Source: an uncultured Oscillospiraceae bacterium (GTDB taxonomy: Bacteria; Bacillota; Clostridia; Oscillospirales; Ruminococcaceae). Taken from it: a stretch of 33,301 bases of DNA. The stretch is from positions 1 to 33,301 of the forward strand of contig CABUEI010000021.1 in the NCBI GenBank assembly GCA_902490585.1, read 5' to 3'. Shown piece by piece: positions 31,644-33,301 of this stretch. The stretch's first letter is position 1; each line of letters opens with the position of its first letter. Below the pieces are notes generated by a model. That model ran no database searches and was not told the DNA's origin. It saw nothing but the letters and a program-made list of their open reading frames with translations. The position numbers were made by a program, and so were the translations under genes.

Positions 31644-32825
31644 TTAATAGTTTTCTGCGTTGACCTCGAAATAGCTCTGAGAATGAGCGCAGGTGGGACA
31701 TACTTCGGGCGCCTTTGTTCCGACTACGATATGACCGCAGTTGCGGCATTCCCACACCTTCACTTCGCTCTTTTCAAACACCTGAGCTGTTTCAACGTTT
31801 TTAAGCAGAGCGCGGTATCTTTCCTCGTGATGTTTTTCAATTGCGCCTACCGCTCTGAATTTAGCCGCAAGCTCGGGAAAACCTTCCTCCTCTGCGGTCT
31901 TTGCAAAGCCCTCATACATTTCTGTCCATTCGTGGTTTTCGCCATCGGCGGCAGAGGTGAGATTTGCGGCTGTATCACCAAGTCCTGCAAGTTCCTTGAA
32001 CCACATCTTGGCGTGTTCCTTTTCGTTTTCGGCGGTCTTAAGGAATAGTGCAGCTATCTGCTCATAGCCTTCCTTCTTTGCAACAGAAGCGAAATAAGTA
32101 TACTTGTTTCTTGCCTGAGATTCTCCCGAAAACGCTTCCATTAAGTTCTTCTCGGTTTTTGTTCCCGCATACTTATTTGCGGGCGCAGCTTTTTCCTCCG
32201 CGCTCTTTACAACCTTTTCAAAATCCGAAGCGGGGTGCTTGCATAACGGGCAGATGAAATCCTCGGGCAGCTCCTCGCCAACGTATTCATATCCGCATAT
32301 GGTACAACGCCATATAGTCTGTCCGTCGTCGGTCGTACCAACAGTCTGCGGCTTTGGCTTAATGTTATTCAGGTAATACTCATATGTCACAGACGGCTCG
32401 TCACTAAGCACTTCCATATCGGTAATCTCTCCGATAAACATTGTGTGCGAGCCCAAATCTTCCGTTTTGTTTACTTTTACGGATATATAAGCGTTAGTGC
32501 CTTCCGTAATGTAGCAAATGCCATTTGCGCCGCGCGAAAACTCGGTGTAATCTTCAAACTTATTGACATCTCGACCGGACTGAAATCCGAAACGCTTAAA
32601 CAAATCGAAGCCTGCGTTTCGACTTAAAACGGATACCGTAAATTCGCCGGTGCGGGTAATCATATCGTGGGTATAATTCGCCTTGTTTACACAGACGCTT
32701 AGCTGATTCGGCTCGGAAGCAGCCTGAATGGCGGTATTTATTATGCAACCGTTATCCTTATTACCTTCTTTGGCGGTCAAAACAAACAGACCGTAACTAA
32801 GCTTGTACATTGCTTTCTTATCCAT
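31644..32825 (-). CDS. Flavin reductase-rubredoxin-rubrerythrin-rubredoxin fusion protein
   Basis: The 393-residue protein has four modules. Residues 1-155 are a flavin reductase (FMN-binding split barrel; S-Y-G-L-F-V-L-T near 10 and S-H-T-M-F-I-G-E-I near 126). Residues 171-205 are a rubredoxin with C174, C177, C192, C195. Residues 220-345 are a rubrerythrin four-helix diiron domain with E235, E268/H271, E299 or E302, and E330/H333. Residues 358-390 are a second rubredoxin-like knuckle with C360, C363, C376, C379. The design should pass electrons from NAD(P)H via flavin and rubredoxin to the diiron site to reduce peroxide (and perhaps oxygen), a self-contained defence enzyme of an anaerobe. 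AGGAGG precedes the ATG; the upstream gene ends 10 bp before it. Confidence 0.93.
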   Translation of the reverse strand: MDKKAMYKLSYGLFVLTAKEGNKDNGCIINTAIQAASEPNQLSVCVNKANYTHDMITRTGEFTVSVLSRNAGFDLFKRFGFQSGRDVNKFEDYTEFSRGANGICYITEGTNAYISVKVNKTEDLGSHTMFIGEITDMEVLSDEPSVTYEYYLNNIKPKPQTVGTTDDGQTIWRCTICGYEYVGEELPEDFICPLCKHPASDFEKVVKSAEEKAAPANKYAGTKTEKNLMEAFSGESQARNKYTYFASVAKKEGYEQIAALFLKTAENEKEHAKMWFKELAGLGDTAANLTSAADGENHEWTEMYEGFAKTAEEEGFPELAAKFRAVGAIEKHHEERYRALLKNVETAQVFEKSEVKVWECRNCGHIVVGTKAPEVCPTCAHSQSYFEVNAENY

Positions 32826-32835
32826 ATTAAGCCTC

Positions 32836-33301
32836 CTATACTATGCCCTTAAAAATATTGTCGGGCACTTTTCCTGTACGTTCTTTAAGGATAATTATAC
32901 CACAATTTGATGAATTTTTCAACCATTTTTTGAAATTAAGTTTCAGGCGGCGGCACAGCATTACTCTCTGATTTTCTTCAAGTGATTCTATAAACTCGCG
33001 CAGATAACTCTGATAGGAAGGGTAGACCTTATAGCATCTGAAATCGACATATTCAAGCTTTCTTTCTTTTATAAGCTGAGCAACAGCTTTTCTGATTCTT
33101 TTTTCGTCTACCGCTTCCGGTATGACGGCGCGCATTTCAGCAAAGCTTTTACCGTCAAATCCCGCATTGCCGAAGACATTCATAATTTGTGATTTTATAA
33201 AATTATCTGTATAAAGTGCCTGCTCGTCACCACAGCAGTATCTGTTTATACTCAGACGGTAATTGTCTACAGTATTTTCAATATATTTTTTCAGTTCATC
33301 T
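32836..33301 (-). CDS. Unknown protein, 5' end outside the window
   Basis: The minus-strand frame is open to the right edge, so the gene starts outside the window; an internal ATG at 33183 is present but the codons before it look equally coding (K-K-Y-I-E-N-T-V-D-N-Y-R). About 155 residues are visible, with a central segment (E-K-R-I-R-K-A-V-A-Q-L-I-K-E-R-K-L-E-Y-V-D) that has the look of a winged helix, and a basic end. I do not recognise it. It ends 10 bp before the fusion gene, so the two are probably cotranscribed and it could be a regulator of it. Confidence 0.65.
   Translation of the reverse strand, partial: DELKKYIENTVDNYRLSINRYCCGDEQALYTDNFIKSQIMNVFGNAGFDGKSFAEMRAVIPEAVDEKRIRKAVAQLIKERKLEYVDFRCYKVYPSYQSYLREFIESLEENQRVMLCRRLKLNFKKWLKNSSNCGIIILKERTGKVPDNIFKGIV

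Overview
The window looks like a chromosomal piece of a low-to-moderate G+C, anaerobic gut or rumen Firmicute, most likely a Ruminococcus-type member of the Oscillospiraceae. Supports are: Prp next to an L27 with a cleavable N-terminal extension; the rplU-prp-rpmA-obg-mrnC order; a YfmF/YfmH pair next to lgt; an FMN-riboswitch/RibU unit; a GH130 mannosylglucose phosphorylase; a rubrerythrin fusion; a CO-dehydrogenase-like gene; and AGGAGG ribosome binding sites with TTGACA-N17-TATAAT promoters. This assignment rests on gene content only; no rRNA or tRNA is visible.

Layout. (1) 0.1-5.8 kb, minus strand: ychF, then rplU-prp-rpmA, then obg-mrnC-yitT-yebC, a housekeeping block for ribosome assembly and rRNA processing. 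(2) 5.9-7.3 kb, plus strand: a membrane NERD-domain protein, then 675 bp without a gene that holds two perfect DNA dyads and a complete promoter-to-terminator unit of about 120 nt, a candidate small RNA. (3) 7.4-12.1 kb, plus: a tight operon yfmF-yfmH-lgt-folD-small membrane protein. (4) 12.2-14.6 kb, plus: rpmG-secE-nusG-rplK-rplA with a consensus promoter and a long leader, closed by a strong terminator (rplJ/rplL do not follow). (5) 14.7-20.2 kb, minus: a DinB-like protein, GH130 phosphorylase, and a probable rnr-mscL-membrane protein operon. (6) 20.3-21.3 kb, plus: promoter, FMN riboswitch, ribU.

(7) 21.4-28.2 kb is the plastic part. It holds a 231-codon reading frame split by a single in-frame TAA; a minus-strand group (truncated CO-dehydrogenase-like gene, two small membrane proteins, B3/B4-domain protein); and an RHS-repeat gene that also lacks its 5' end. 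The two truncated genes meet head to head at about 24,841, which is either a real recombination scar or an assembly join. The RHS frame is interrupted by an in-frame TAG exactly at the core/tip boundary and is followed directly by a small membrane protein, a DUF4279 protein and another membrane-anchored protein, the pattern of a polymorphic-toxin tip with immunity genes. (8) 28.3-33.3 kb: a Pr6Pr-type membrane protein (plus), a BspA-type leucine-rich-repeat protein (minus), a gene-free stretch with hairpins, and a four-module flavin reductase/rubredoxin/rubrerythrin/rubredoxin protein (minus) preceded by a gene cut by the window edge.

The strongest leads are the RHS tip/immunity locus with its damaged 5' half, the orphan small-RNA unit near 6.95 kb, the promoter built into a terminator at 4.6 kb, and the four-module oxygen/peroxide-defence fusion.
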